A stretch of 64,000 nucleotides of DNA, from positions 48,197 through 112,196 of the forward strand of contig NZ_JAIOGQ010000014.1 of NCBI RefSeq assembly GCF_019904135.1, written 5' to 3'. This document shows, in pieces, positions 35,553 to 44,910 of the stretch (position 1 is the stretch's first letter; each line of letters starts with the position of its first letter). The notes under the pieces are model-generated. The model searched no databases. It had not been told where the DNA came from and saw only the letters and a list, made by a program, of their open reading frames with translations. The DNA comes from Paenibacillus caui. GTDB lineage: Bacteria; Bacillota; Bacilli; Paenibacillales; Paenibacillaceae. Both the position numbers and the translations under genes were made by a program.

Positions 35553-36260
35553 TCAGAACATGCCCATCTTCCGCTCTTCGTACCGCCGAAGCGCCTCCTT
35601 GCCAACGATCACCTCGCAGCGATGAATGTTCATTCCCTGCGCATGAAATTTGCTTTCATATTCGGTCATCACATGCTTCTCGTTCAGCCCGTCCCGGTGC
35701 AGGTTAAGAGTAATGTCGCTCATCTGCAGACCGGAAGCCGCAAACGCATTAAGCGAAAATTCAAAAAGAGTTTGCGAATCCGTTTTAAAGTGAATTTCCC
35801 CATTATCATTGAGCAGCTTCTTGTACTTGTCCAAAAAACGAGGATGCGTAAGGCGCCGGCGCCCATGCTTTGTCTTCGGCCACGGATCGCTGAAATTCAG
35901 ATAAATCCGTTCAAGCTCCCCCTGCTCAAAGAATTCTTCGATAAATTCAATGTTGCCCAAAGCCAGATTCAGGTTGGGCGGGTGCCCTTCCCCTTCCAGG
36001 GACCAGGCATTTTTTGCTTTCTCACCGGCTCTGCGGATCAATTCGTCATACATATCCATGCCTATGAAATTGATATCCGGATATTTGACGCTCATGCCGC
36101 TGATGAACTGCCCTTTACCCATGCCAAGCTCGACATGGATCGGACGGTTATTGCCAAACCTTTCACTCCAGCGTCCTTTATACTCCCGGGGATCCAGAAC
36201 AACCAGACCCGGCTGGCTCTCCAGGTTCTCCCGGATTCCTTTTCTTCCGCGCAAACGCAT
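35553..36260 (-). CDS. trmB: tRNA (guanine-N7)-methyltransferase
   Basis: Methylates G46 of tRNAs at N7 using S-adenosylmethionine. 235 residues, usual length. SAM-binding motif I is VELGMGKGQFI (about 43-53), followed by INFIGMDMYDEL and the tRNA-binding NFSDPWPKTKHGRRRLT (about 123-139), which is diagnostic of TrmB. It is convergent with the glycosyltransferase gene and ends at the long terminator. The ORF start is ATG 36260; no strong Shine-Dalgarno is visible. Confidence 0.96.
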   Translation of the reverse strand: MRLRGRKGIRENLESQPGLVVLDPREYKGRWSERFGNNRPIHVELGMGKGQFISGMSVKYPDINFIGMDMYDELIRRAGEKAKNAWSLEGEGHPPNLNLALGNIEFIEEFFEQGELERIYLNFSDPWPKTKHGRRRLTHPRFLDKYKKLLNDNGEIHFKTDSQTLFEFSLNAFAASGLQMSDITLNLHRDGLNEKHVMTEYESKFHAQGMNIHRCEVIVGKEALRRYEERKMGMF

Positions 36261-36339
36261 GTATTATCTCCGCCTTCTTGTTTCCTCATTTAGTACCTGA
36301 CACTATATTTTGCCTAAGATTAATGCAAATGTAAAGGGC

Positions 36340-36404
36340 AAAGCGTAATGAAAAAGGAACCCGCAAGGCCGCCAAAAATACGGCAAGGTGGATTCCTTTT
36401 TCTT
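36340..36404. repeat. inverted repeat resembling a terminator
   Basis: AAAAAGGAACCC (about 36350-36361) faces GGATTCCTTTTT (about 36390-36401) across a 28-nt loop. T runs on both sides allow it to act on either strand. Confidence 0.5.
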
Positions 36405-36617
36405 ATATTTGGAATTGGGGTCCAACAAAGTTATCACTCGCAGCCCGCCTGACCGAAAAGACACAGCCCAAGTATAGGCGGAAGTACGAATGCCGGACAA
36501 AATACTCATCGATCATGGAGCCTCAAGGCAGCCCCATCTTGGGTTTCGCTTATATAAAATAGCATATTAAGCAGAGCAAAGCAAGGAATCAAAACCAAGG
36601 TTGATTCCCCTTTTTTC
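36405..36617 (+). ncRNA. possible structured small RNA (strand uncertain)
   Basis: This gene-free stretch of about 210 nt can fold into one long hairpin with internal loops: GGGG (near 36417) with CCCC, GTCC/GGAC, CACTCG/CGAATG and CGCCT/AGGCG nested in order. It ends in a good plus-strand terminator, GGAATCAA (36585-36592) with TTGATTCC (36601-36608) and TTTTTT. The rod-with-bubbles shape is reminiscent of 6S RNA but I cannot align it. A promoter-like sequence also exists on the minus strand, so the transcribed strand is not certain. Confidence 0.3.
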
Positions 36618-36627
36618 ACTATTTTTG

Positions 36628-36682
36628 ATACAATAAACTAGTGTACGCAGCCTTCGCCGCTTGACCTGCGCCAAAGGCTGCG
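36628..36682 (+). promoter_or_regulatory. leader of ytqA with hairpin
   Basis: A TACAAT -10-like element at 36628-36633 is followed by a stem ACGCAGCCTT/AAGGCTGCGT (about 36646-36683) and TTTTC. It could be a small attenuator in the 5' leader of the radical SAM gene. Confidence 0.35.
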
Positions 36683-36719
36683 TTTTCATAACAAGATTGA
36701 TAAAACAAAGGAGTCACCC

Positions 36720-37673
36720 ATGAGTATACAAATTTCCTCATCCCCCCTGCTGTGGAGTGAGAAACGATTTCATACATGGAATACCGAAATGCGGGAGCAG
36801 TTCGGTGAAAAAGTGTTCAAAGTGATGCTCGATGCGGGCTTCACCTGCCCGAACCGGGACGGCACGATCGCCAAGGGCGGCTGCACCTTCTGCAGCGCAA
36901 GAGGCTCCGGCGATTTCGCCGGCCGCAGGCGGGACGATCTGGTCACCCAGTTCAACACGATCCGGGACCGCCAGCACCAGAAATGGCCGAACGCCAAATA
37001 CATTGGTTATTTCCAGGCGTATACGAACACCTATGCTCCAGTGGAAGAGCTTCGCGAATATTACGAGGTCATTCTCGAGCAGCCTGGCGTGGTCGGGCTG
37101 TCTATTGCCACGCGTCCGGACTGCCTCCCGGATGACGTGGTGGATTATCTCGCCGAGTTGAACGAGCGGACCTATCTCTGGGTTGAAATGGGACTGCAGA
37201 CGATCCACGAATCGACGTCTGAGCTCATTAACCGCGCGCATGATACCGAGTGCTATCTTGAGGCGGTCGAGAAGCTCCGGAAGCGGGGAATCCGCGTTTG
37301 CGCGCACATCATTTACGGATTGCCGCAGGAGACGCATGAAATGATGCTCGAAACCGGCAGGGCCGTAGCAAATATGGATGTTCAGGGCATCAAGATCCAT
37401 CTGCTTCACCTGATGCGGAAGACGCCAATGGTGAAGCAGTATGAAGCGGGCCTCCTGCGCTTTCTGGAGCAGGACGAGTATGTGAAGCTCATTGTCGACA
37501 CGCTGGAATTTCTGCCTCCCGAGATGATCGTCCACCGGCTTACCGGCGACGCTCCCCGGGACCTCTTGATCGGCCCGATGTGGAGCCTCAAGAAATGGGA
37601 AGTCCTCAACGCCATTGACGATGAGCTGAAAAGCCGGGACACGTGGCAGGGCAAGTATTGGAGAGGACGGTGA
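36720..37673 (+). CDS. ytqA: radical SAM protein YtqA (TIGR01212 family), tRNA wobble-uridine modification
   Basis: 317 residues. The [4Fe-4S] cluster motif is in FTCPNRDGTIAKGGCTFC (Cys-x10-Cys-x2-Cys, about 38-55); the rest is a radical SAM TIM barrel (ATRPDCLPDDVVDYLAEL, GLQTIHES, HIIYGLPQET). In B. subtilis YtqA takes part in converting cmnm5(s2)U toward mnm5(s2)U at the wobble position of tRNAs, together with YtqB. AAAGGAG precedes ATG 36720. Its stop is one base before the ytqB start, so the pair is one operon. Confidence 0.9.
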   Translation: MSIQISSSPLLWSEKRFHTWNTEMREQFGEKVFKVMLDAGFTCPNRDGTIAKGGCTFCSARGSGDFAGRRRDDLVTQFNTIRDRQHQKWPNAKYIGYFQAYTNTYAPVEELREYYEVILEQPGVVGLSIATRPDCLPDDVVDYLAELNERTYLWVEMGLQTIHESTSELINRAHDTECYLEAVEKLRKRGIRVCAHIIYGLPQETHEMMLETGRAVANMDVQGIKIHLLHLMRKTPMVKQYEAGLLRFLEQDEYVKLIVDTLEFLPPEMIVHRLTGDAPRDLLIGPMWSLKKWEVLNAIDDELKSRDTWQGKYWRGR

Positions 37674-37674
37674 T

Positions 37675-38256
37675 ATGGGCTTCCTCTCCGTCTTGAGCTT
37701 CGCCCGCCAGCTTGTGTCCCAGCGCCTTCAGCCCGGCGACACGGCCGTTGACGCTACAATCGGAACCGGAGCGGATACGCTGTTCCTGGCTGAGGCCAGC
37801 GGCCGCAAAGGGCATGTGTTCGGCTTTGACATTCAAGCCGAAGCCCTGTCCCTGGCAAGGAATCGCCTTGCCAGGGACAACAGCGCCCGGCTGGCGAAGG
37901 TGACGCTGCTTGAGCGCAGCCACGCCGAAATGGCCGAGGCGCTGCCTAAGGAACATCACGGCCGGGTAGGCGCCGTGATGTTCAATCTCGGCTATTTGCC
38001 GGCCGAGGGGGCCGACAAGGCCGTCATTACGCAGCCGGAGAGTACGATCGCGGCGCTGGACGCCGCTCTCCGGCTGCTTCGGCCGCGCGGCGTCATTACC
38101 GCGGTCGTGTATCCCGGCCACGAAGGCGGGCTTGCGGAGGCGGCGCGGGTCGAAGCCTGGGCTGCCGCGCTTGATGCGGCGGCCGGACAAAGCATGATAT
38201 ACCGGCAGCTTCAGCGCGCCGTCGCTCCCTATCTGATCGCCATAGAGAGAAAATAG
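37675..38256 (+). CDS. mnmM: tRNA 5-aminomethyl-(2-thio)uridine methyltransferase MnmM (YtqB)
   Basis: A small class I SAM-dependent methyltransferase of 193 residues. Motif I is AVDATIGTGADTLFLAE (about 23-39), motif II VFGFDIQAEAL, and motif IV MFNLGYLPAEG (about 102-112), the rRNA-methylase-like YtqB signature. B. subtilis YtqB performs the last step of mnm5s2U synthesis in tRNA. It follows ytqA immediately. The region is richer in G+C than its surroundings (long GCGGCG stretches), which may reflect local drift. Confidence 0.9.
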   Translation: MGFLSVLSFARQLVSQRLQPGDTAVDATIGTGADTLFLAEASGRKGHVFGFDIQAEALSLARNRLARDNSARLAKVTLLERSHAEMAEALPKEHHGRVGAVMFNLGYLPAEGADKAVITQPESTIAALDAALRLLRPRGVITAVVYPGHEGGLAEAARVEAWAAALDAAAGQSMIYRQLQRAVAPYLIAIERK

Positions 38257-38310
38257 CAAGCTTTATGGCAAACTATTTTATAATCATATGATTCAAAAGG
38301 GGATTGTCTG

Positions 38311-38712
38311 ATGAGTGTACACAAAATAGAGCATGTCGGAATCCGGGTCTCTGCGCTCGAGGATTCCGTTGAATTTTACACCCGGGTGATCGGCCTTAAG
38401 CTGCTGCATACAATCGGAGCGGTTGAAGACAGCGTGAGGCTGGCCTTCATGTCTTTTCCAAACCAGAATAATGTTGAATTGGAACTGGTCTATAAAAAAG
38501 AGCATGAGGAGCTGGCGAACGAAGGGCGGGTCCACCACATCGCCTTTACGGTCAGCAACATCGAACAGGAGTATGCCCGAATTTCGGAGCTTGGCCTATC
38601 GGGCCTGGATCCGGTAATCAGAGATCTCCCCGGAGGCAGCCGCTTCTTTTTCTTCAATGGGCCGGACGGCGAGCGGATTGAGTTCTTCGAGCCGGCGCTG
38701 CCGGGAAGCTAA
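38311..38712 (+). CDS. VOC-family metalloprotein (glyoxalase/epimerase-like)
   Basis: A 133-residue vicinal-oxygen-chelate protein. Candidate metal ligands: His in IEHVGIRV (about residue 7), Glu in the second strand region NNVELELVY, His in HHIAFTV (about 74) and Glu in GERIEFFEP near the end. Length fits lactoylglutathione lyase or methylmalonyl-CoA epimerase types, but the substrate cannot be assigned. GGGGA precedes the ATG. It is followed 38 nt later by a hydrolase gene on the same strand. Confidence 0.85.
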   Translation: MSVHKIEHVGIRVSALEDSVEFYTRVIGLKLLHTIGAVEDSVRLAFMSFPNQNNVELELVYKKEHEELANEGRVHHIAFTVSNIEQEYARISELGLSGLDPVIRDLPGGSRFFFFNGPDGERIEFFEPALPGS

Positions 38713-38750
38713 AGCGGATCTCCACTTTCGGTGAAAGGATGTCAGGTATA

Positions 38751-39695
38751 ATGATGGAGTTTCCCTTCTCGATGATCAGTGAGGACGGCCAGTCTGTTCA
38801 CGTGTACCACTGGGCGCCTGCGGATCGTTCCATCCCTCCGAGAGGCGTGATTGAAATCGTCCACGGGATGGCAGAAACGGCCAAGCGCTATGAAGAAGCT
38901 GCGGCAAAATTCGTTGAGAAAGGCTTTCTGGTCTATGCCGCCGATCTGCGCGGACACGGCCTTACGGCCTCGCAGCAGGGGGCCCTCGGTTATGCCGGCA
39001 AGGACGGCCACAATGCCATGGTCAAGGATACACTTAAGCTTGGCCAGGAAATACGCAAGAAGCATGAAGGGCTTCCGCTGTTTCTTTTTGGCCACAGCAT
39101 GGGCTCCTTTCTTGTTCAGAAGATTATGTACACCGCACCGGAGATTTATGCCGGATTTCTGCTGACAGGCACCTGCGGAGCGCGACCCTTCATTTCCATC
39201 GGCGAAAGAATCGCCGCTCTGCAGTGCCGTCTGCAAGGGGACCGTAAGCCAAGCCAGCTGCTGAATGGCCTAGTATTTGGTCCTTACAACCGCCAGTTTG
39301 CGCCTGTGCGTACTCCCTTCGACTGGCTTACCCGCGATGAAGAGGAAGTCGACAAATATATTGACGACCCGTGCTGCGGAGAACTGTGCAGCGCAGGGTT
39401 TTTCTGCGATTTCTTCCGGCTGCTAAGCGAAATTCATCGGCCTTCCTCGATGGCCAAAATTCCGAAGGAGAAGCCTGTTTTTATATTTTGCGGGGAGCAG
39501 GATCCGGTCGGGCTTAACGGCAAAGGCGTTCGCCGTCTGATTGACGGCTACGGCAGACTTGGACTGAAGGATTTCGAATGGAAGCTGTACCCCGGAGCCA
39601 GACATGAGCTGCTGCATGAGATTAACCGGGATGAAGTGATCCGGGACGTTATAGGCTGGCTGGAAAGGCACACTTTGGAGCAACCGTCAGGTTGA
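38751..39695 (+). CDS. alpha/beta hydrolase (monoacylglycerol-lipase-like)
   Basis: A soluble serine hydrolase of 314 residues. The nucleophile elbow is GHSMG (about 108-112), the oxyanion region HGMAE (about 39-43), and the catalytic Asp and His are likely in GEQDPVG (about 249-255) and GARHELLHE (about 282-290). The pattern RGHGLT after the first helix is that of lysophospholipase/monoacylglycerol lipase enzymes (Hydrolase_4). I prefer ATG 38751; the ATG at 38739 directly abuts AAAGG and has no spacing. Substrate unknown. No signal peptide. Confidence 0.87.
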   Translation: MMEFPFSMISEDGQSVHVYHWAPADRSIPPRGVIEIVHGMAETAKRYEEAAAKFVEKGFLVYAADLRGHGLTASQQGALGYAGKDGHNAMVKDTLKLGQEIRKKHEGLPLFLFGHSMGSFLVQKIMYTAPEIYAGFLLTGTCGARPFISIGERIAALQCRLQGDRKPSQLLNGLVFGPYNRQFAPVRTPFDWLTRDEEEVDKYIDDPCCGELCSAGFFCDFFRLLSEIHRPSSMAKIPKEKPVFIFCGEQDPVGLNGKGVRRLIDGYGRLGLKDFEWKLYPGARHELLHEINRDEVIRDVIGWLERHTLEQPSG

Positions 39696-39746
39696 AATTT
39701 GCAGGCAGAGCAGCTTACAAAAGCCGCTAGTTCTTTGCGACATGTG

Positions 39747-39794
39747 AAAAATACCCCCAAACAGTAGAAACCTCGGGATTTCACTTTTGGGGCG
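39747..39794 (-). terminator. second hairpin downstream of the levanase gene
   Basis: On the minus strand CCCCAAA pairs with TTTGGGG, with an inner GAAATCC/GGTTTC, then GTATTTTTC. Acts after the hairpin at 39842-39870, or serves as its backup. Confidence 0.55.
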
Positions 39795-39841
39795 GATTCA
39801 GCTGCTTTGACTTTGCTTCGGACCTTTGGAAACATACAGCA

Positions 39842-39870
39842 AGCCCCGTCAGCTTAAGGCTGACGGGGCT
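39842..39870. terminator. terminator after the levanase gene
   Basis: Perfect 12-bp stem AGCCCCGTCAGC (39842-39853) with 39859-39870, 15 nt beyond the stop of the convergent levanase gene. Confidence 0.8.
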
Positions 39871-39884
39871 ATTTGTTTATTCCT

Positions 39885-42800
39885 TTAGTCTATTTCGCCA
39901 GGAACAGCCGCAGCCGCGATCTCCTGGAGCTTCCATCTCTGGGAGGCGCGCGAGTCATCCCTTGCCTGCAGGAACACCGTGCCGTCGCCGGCAGCCTCCA
40001 AAGCCATGCTCTCATCACGCTTCGATACGATGGAAACAGTACCGTCCTCATGCGGGATCATTTTCCACCGCTGATTGTCATAACCGAGATACGGGTACAG
40101 CTGAATCCGGTTCTGCCCCGTATCCCAATCAAGCGATTTGCCGCTAATGGCATTTCGTATCGTGTATACGCCCTCTTCAACTTCAAAATAAACCCATCGC
40201 TGTTCTTCCGCAGAGGTGTCCTGCTGCACAAGGACTCTCGAGAAATTGTCCTGGCTCTCCGCGCCGAGGACCAGGCCGCCCAGTTCGTTAGCCAACCGGT
40301 AGACTCGCGAGTCTACCGCCGTCATTCCGGTGACATTGACATTTTGATAATAGATCGTCCCGTCAAATACGTTAAGCCCGAACTGTCCCTGGTTGTAGGT
40401 GCCATTCTGCAGATCGATTACTTTATTCCCGGCGAAGTAGATCTGGATCCGGCGTCCCTCGGCCACGATTTTTACATGGTAGGTTCGGCCCGTCTCAATC
40501 GTCATCGGAACCGTTGCCAGCACTTGTCTCGGCTCTACGTCACTCTTTCCGGGCGCCTTGTAAAATAGCCGCAGCGAGCGCATATTTGGATCCATATTGA
40601 AATAATAGGCGCCGGAGCCGTCGGCATTCGATCTGAACAGCATGGAGCCGGCTCCCTTTGAAGTCAGTGTGACATCCGCCTCATACGTGAAGTCGGCCGC
40701 CTGGACGGCAGACATGTAATTGGCATCCGTGCTGTAGGCCCCCCGGATTCCCAGCTCCGTAGGAACCCACTCAGCATCAGGGGATTCTTTCCATCCATCT
40801 AAATTCGTGATGAAGGTTCCAACGGTGACGACCGCCGAGCCTCTTACCGACCCGTCCGCGGTTCTGGCCGTCACAACGGCATTACCGGGAGCTACCGCTT
40901 CAAGAACGGCGCTCTGTGCGTCGATTGGGGTTACTTTAACAATCTCCGGATGGTTTGTTTCCCAGACGAGCTGCTCGTCAGCGGTATAAGGCAGCGCGCT
41001 CGCAAAGATACGCCGCGTGTCCCCTGCCCCCATTTCAAACTTGCTTCGGTCTAGTACAATTTTCTGCGCCCTTTCCCCTGTCAGCGGGGTATCTGTCCAG
41101 ACATTCTTCAGCGGGCATACCTTAAGCGATTTCACAACGGCGCTGCCGTCTTTCACGTAAAAGCTCATCCCGCTTCGTGCGGCATCCGGAAAAATCAGGT
41201 CCGAGATGACAGTCTCCCCATCACCCCCGAACACCTCAACCGATGATGCGTCGACGAGAATCCGCAGCCGGATGAGGCCGTTCTTCGGCTCTATAGCCGC
41301 CTCGTGCCTGGTTGTAAAACCCGGGGCGAAGTCGTTTCGCCCGGACGCGGACCGGTCAACAAACATTTTGCCCTGATCGCGCTTGTATCCGACAACGGTC
41401 TGCTGATCTCCTCCTTCCCGCAGCCTGAATCCAAATTCGGAGGCTGCTCCGGCCTGGGGCAGTTCAATTTCCGCATCTATCTGATAAGCATTTCCGTATA
41501 TCCCCGACAATAGATTGGCCGTTTCCGGCGTAACGCTTACGCCGCTCCATTTATGAGGCTCTCCCCGCAGCGCTTCCAGTTCGGCCACCGGCTTCTGCAC
41601 AAGCCGTATCCCTTCATCCGTCTCCTTCAAAGACAGCTCGCGCGGGAACGTGAACTGCCCTTTCCAGGGCGAAGTAGGAAAGCTGAACGTGTAGTTCCAG
41701 TTGGTCATCCAGGACAGCATAATGCGGCGGCCCCCGGGTTCATTGTAAAAAGAAGTTGCGGCATACTTTTCTTTGCCGAAATCCGTCTTCAGAATGGTTC
41801 TGACAGGGTTGTCATTCAGAAACTTCCCGTCGGCCGTAAACTCGCCGATAAAATATCTGGCATCCGATCCCCCCGTTTTGACATGCGCCCCGGTGCTGAT
41901 CATCAGCACCCACTTTTTCACCCCGGTGCCATCCACAGCCAACTGAAAAAAGTCCGGGCACTCCCATATCCCTTCCTGCAACTGTCCGTCTACCGCGATC
42001 TCGTCAAACCCGAATTGGTCTGTCCGCGTCCAGTGGATCAGGTCCGTTGAAGTAAGAAAGTGGATATTGTCCCCGCCGGAAACAACCATAACCCATCTAT
42101 TGTGCTCTTCATCCCTTACCACCTTCGGGTCGCGGAAATCCCATCCGCCATCAGCTCCACCAGGGTTCCCGATAATCGCCTCGTCGCCATAATACTCCCA
42201 GGTTCTTCCCCGATCCTTGCTGTAAGCCAGCCCAATCTTCTGATTGCCGCCCTGCTTATCCGGATTGAAGGAGGTATAATAGGCGATCAATCCCTTTCCG
42301 CCGGAGTCCCCGAACAAACCCGAAGCGTTGGTCAAATCCGCGACAGCCGCACCCGACCAAATGTGTCCCATATCGTTCCATGCCAAGGCAATCGGCATAC
42401 GCTTCCAGTGGAGCAGGTCCTTGCTGATGGCGTGCGCCCACTGGCCGCCGTCCTGATGAAACAAGTGGTATTCTCCTTCAAAATAGACCAGGCCGTTCGG
42501 GTCGCTGGCCCACCCTCTTGCCGGTGAATAATGGTACTCCGGACGGTACAATTCCGAGGAATATTCATCCAGGGGGGTCACGTAAACATTTTGGAAAAAG
42601 GCTGTGCCCCCGCGGACTGAAAGCCCGGCATAGTTCCCCGAAAATTCGTTGTCTTCGGCTGTAATTGCCGGGTCCGCATAGCCGTCAATATGAGCTTCTA
42701 TAGCCGATCCTTTAACTTTAATTTCAATGTGATGCCGCTTGCCGGCGGCAACAGGATGGCTGCCGCTGCCTAAAAGCGCCAGATCATCGCCGTTTCTTTT

Positions 42801-44795
42801 ATACAGCTCCGCCTTGCCGTCAGGCGAAAGGGTTAACATATAGCCTTGCGTGCCCGCCTGATTTGCACGGAACAGCAGTCCGGACGCGCCCGGATTCTGC
42901 GGGTCGGCCGTAACGTCCCCTTCCAGCAGGTAATCAGCTGGATGATCCTTCGCCGCAAAGCCGGTATCCGCAAGCCGCAAAGCCCATTCTCCAGGTGATG
43001 CGCTCCCTCTCATGCCGGCTAAATCGGGATTCCACTCGCCTCCGCTCGCTGCCCAATCCTTCAGATTGGTCGCTATATTGCTCACATAGATATTCTCGAA
43101 CCGAACGGAACCGCCATAGACATGAAGACCAAGCAGTCCCTCCTGCAACCGGGAATCTTCCGTCTGGATGACAGGATTATATTTGCCGTCAAAATAAACC
43201 TTGAGCGCAGACCCCACGGCCTTGACGCGTAAATGATATATTTTGCCAATGGCGAGTAACGCGCTTTTCTCCAGCATCAGCCCGCTTCCCGTCTCCCCCT
43301 GGCTCACATCCATCAAGCGAATCATCTGAGCCTTATGGTCAAGCTGAACCAGATAAGCCTCTCTGCCGCTGTCATCCGAACGGATGACAAGCGAGCCCGC
43401 TGCGTTAGCCGTGAGCAGGGTGATGTCGGCATCAAAGACGAAATCACGGCTTTTCGTTCCTGAAAGCGCAATCCCGGTTTGCGGTGAAGCGAGCAGCAGG
43501 CCGGAAGAGTCCTGGCTGATCCCCCCGTGTTCACGCACCTGCCAGCCGTCAAGATTTGTTTTGACCCCGGAATAGTCCGCGTTCAGGTCTGTAAACAGAA
43601 TGTTCTGAAAAACAGCGCTGTTGTTGTTGACGTGAAGCCCCAAATACCCGCTGCTGTATGAGCTGTCCTGAATATCGATCAGAGGGCTTTGCTCGCTATT
43701 CCAAAAAACCTGAATCCGGGTTTCCTCCGCGATCACCTTCAGATGATACGGCTGACCCGGATCATTCAAAGCGACAGCCTGCTCAATGAGCAGAGGGTCC
43801 GGCACCTGGTCATTGGCATCCTGGAGCCGCACCTTTCCCGTTCCGGCATCCGATTGCTCGAATTGCAGCAAATAGGAGCCCCAGCCGTTCTCATTGGACC
43901 GGAATACGAGCGACGCCGTTCCCCCGGTCTTTAGCGGTGTAATATCAGCTTCATAGATAAAGTTGCCGGCGGCATTGCCGGAAAGGGCAAAGAAATTGCC
44001 CGCAGAGGTCAGTTTCATCCCCTGTGCAGTCTTTTCAAGCGTTCCGTTCTCCAGTGTCCGCCAGCCGGTCAAATTCGTGATCACGGCAGAGCTTTCGGGC
44101 CCGATATCCTCCGCGTTGACGTTTTGAACCAAAACCTCGCTGTCCCACACAATAATGCCGAGCTGTCCCGAGGTATAGCTTCCGTTTGTCAGATGGATGA
44201 TGGGAGTGGTCATATCTGCAAAATAAACTTTAATATCCGTTTCCCCGGCCTCGATCTTCACATGATAGGTTTGTTCCGGTTCCAGTTTCTGCGTGGGGGT
44301 ATAGATGTCGCGGATTCCGCCGTCTATCAGGCGAATTTCGTTTTTAGAGGGTACAAGCTGCAGTTTATAAGAATTCCAACCGCTTTCATCGGAGCGGAAG
44401 ACAAGTGAGGTATGTCCGGTAGCGCTCTTCATCGTGAGATCCGCTTCATAGACGAACTGGTCCATAACAGGCGAAGCCATCATGACCGTATTTGTTCCGA
44501 ACGAGGTAATCAGCTTGCCGCCGGACTGTGTCGTCCAATCGTTGCCTTCCTTTTTGGTCCAGCCGGGCAGGTTGGTGCTCCACCCGTCAGGCTCCGTGCT
44601 GACAAGCGAAATATCGTCTGTCAATGAAGCCTGATCAAGATCGCCCCGGAGCGTCCAATTGGCCGGATCGGTGACAACCAGGGAGCTGCCCGTCTCTTCA
44701 GCCTGTGCCGGATTTCCTGCCAGCAGATTTGGCAGGCACAACATAAAAACCAGAGCCCATTTCAAGCTAAACACCAATCTTGTCTTCACTTCCAT
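39885..44795 (-). CDS. giant secreted modular levanase/fructanase (GH32)
   Basis: Secreted fructan hydrolase of 1,636 residues. Signal peptide (about 1-32, ending AQA). Four tandem repeats of about 165 residues (about 70-745), each ending like YLGLHVNNNSAVFQNI, look like CBM66/laminin-G-like fructan-binding modules. The GH32 five-blade propeller plus beta-sandwich follows (about 748-1240): nucleophile in WASDPNG (replacing WMNDPNG), FRDPK, and the acid/base in WECPDFF. Then a bacterial Ig-like BIG2 domain (about 1243-1325), a fifth CBM66-like module (about 1330-1490) and a ricin-type beta-trefoil (about 1493-1636, with QRW motifs). Start at 44795 has GAGGAGG 6 nt upstream; a TTG at 44813 lies before it. 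Levan versus inulin cannot be told. It ends the fructan operon. Confidence 0.92.
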   Translation of the reverse strand: MEVKTRLVFSLKWALVFMLCLPNLLAGNPAQAEETGSSLVVTDPANWTLRGDLDQASLTDDISLVSTEPDGWSTNLPGWTKKEGNDWTTQSGGKLITSFGTNTVMMASPVMDQFVYEADLTMKSATGHTSLVFRSDESGWNSYKLQLVPSKNEIRLIDGGIRDIYTPTQKLEPEQTYHVKIEAGETDIKVYFADMTTPIIHLTNGSYTSGQLGIIVWDSEVLVQNVNAEDIGPESSAVITNLTGWRTLENGTLEKTAQGMKLTSAGNFFALSGNAAGNFIYEADITPLKTGGTASLVFRSNENGWGSYLLQFEQSDAGTGKVRLQDANDQVPDPLLIEQAVALNDPGQPYHLKVIAEETRIQVFWNSEQSPLIDIQDSSYSSGYLGLHVNNNSAVFQNILFTDLNADYSGVKTNLDGWQVREHGGISQDSSGLLLASPQTGIALSGTKSRDFVFDADITLLTANAAGSLVIRSDDSGREAYLVQLDHKAQMIRLMDVSQGETGSGLMLEKSALLAIGKIYHLRVKAVGSALKVYFDGKYNPVIQTEDSRLQEGLLGLHVYGGSVRFENIYVSNIATNLKDWAASGGEWNPDLAGMRGSASPGEWALRLADTGFAAKDHPADYLLEGDVTADPQNPGASGLLFRANQAGTQGYMLTLSPDGKAELYKRNGDDLALLGSGSHPVAAGKRHHIEIKVKGSAIEAHIDGYADPAITAEDNEFSGNYAGLSVRGGTAFFQNVYVTPLDEYSSELYRPEYHYSPARGWASDPNGLVYFEGEYHLFHQDGGQWAHAISKDLLHWKRMPIALAWNDMGHIWSGAAVADLTNASGLFGDSGGKGLIAYYTSFNPDKQGGNQKIGLAYSKDRGRTWEYYGDEAIIGNPGGADGGWDFRDPKVVRDEEHNRWVMVVSGGDNIHFLTSTDLIHWTRTDQFGFDEIAVDGQLQEGIWECPDFFQLAVDGTGVKKWVLMISTGAHVKTGGSDARYFIGEFTADGKFLNDNPVRTILKTDFGKEKYAATSFYNEPGGRRIMLSWMTNWNYTFSFPTSPWKGQFTFPRELSLKETDEGIRLVQKPVAELEALRGEPHKWSGVSVTPETANLLSGIYGNAYQIDAEIELPQAGAASEFGFRLREGGDQQTVVGYKRDQGKMFVDRSASGRNDFAPGFTTRHEAAIEPKNGLIRLRILVDASSVEVFGGDGETVISDLIFPDAARSGMSFYVKDGSAVVKSLKVCPLKNVWTDTPLTGERAQKIVLDRSKFEMGAGDTRRIFASALPYTADEQLVWETNHPEIVKVTPIDAQSAVLEAVAPGNAVVTARTADGSVRGSAVVTVGTFITNLDGWKESPDAEWVPTELGIRGAYSTDANYMSAVQAADFTYEADVTLTSKGAGSMLFRSNADGSGAYYFNMDPNMRSLRLFYKAPGKSDVEPRQVLATVPMTIETGRTYHVKIVAEGRRIQIYFAGNKVIDLQNGTYNQGQFGLNVFDGTIYYQNVNVTGMTAVDSRVYRLANELGGLVLGAESQDNFSRVLVQQDTSAEEQRWVYFEVEEGVYTIRNAISGKSLDWDTGQNRIQLYPYLGYDNQRWKMIPHEDGTVSIVSKRDESMALEAAGDGTVFLQARDDSRASQRWKLQEIAAAAVPGEID

Positions 44796-44886
44796 ATTAT
44801 TCCTCCTCGACAAATGGATTGGAACAAGGCATCCCGAAAACTTGCCGCTCTATCCTTGATAACGCTTACGGACAGCCTTTAACAAA

Positions 44887-44910
44887 GGCGCCCACACTGG
44901 TGTGGACGCC
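44887..44910 (-). terminator. terminator-like hairpin between two GH32 genes
   Basis: GGCGCCCACAC (44887-44897) pairs with GTGTGGACGCC (44900-44910); minus strand continues TTTGTT. It may separate the levanase gene from the operon upstream or only reduce read-through. Confidence 0.65.
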
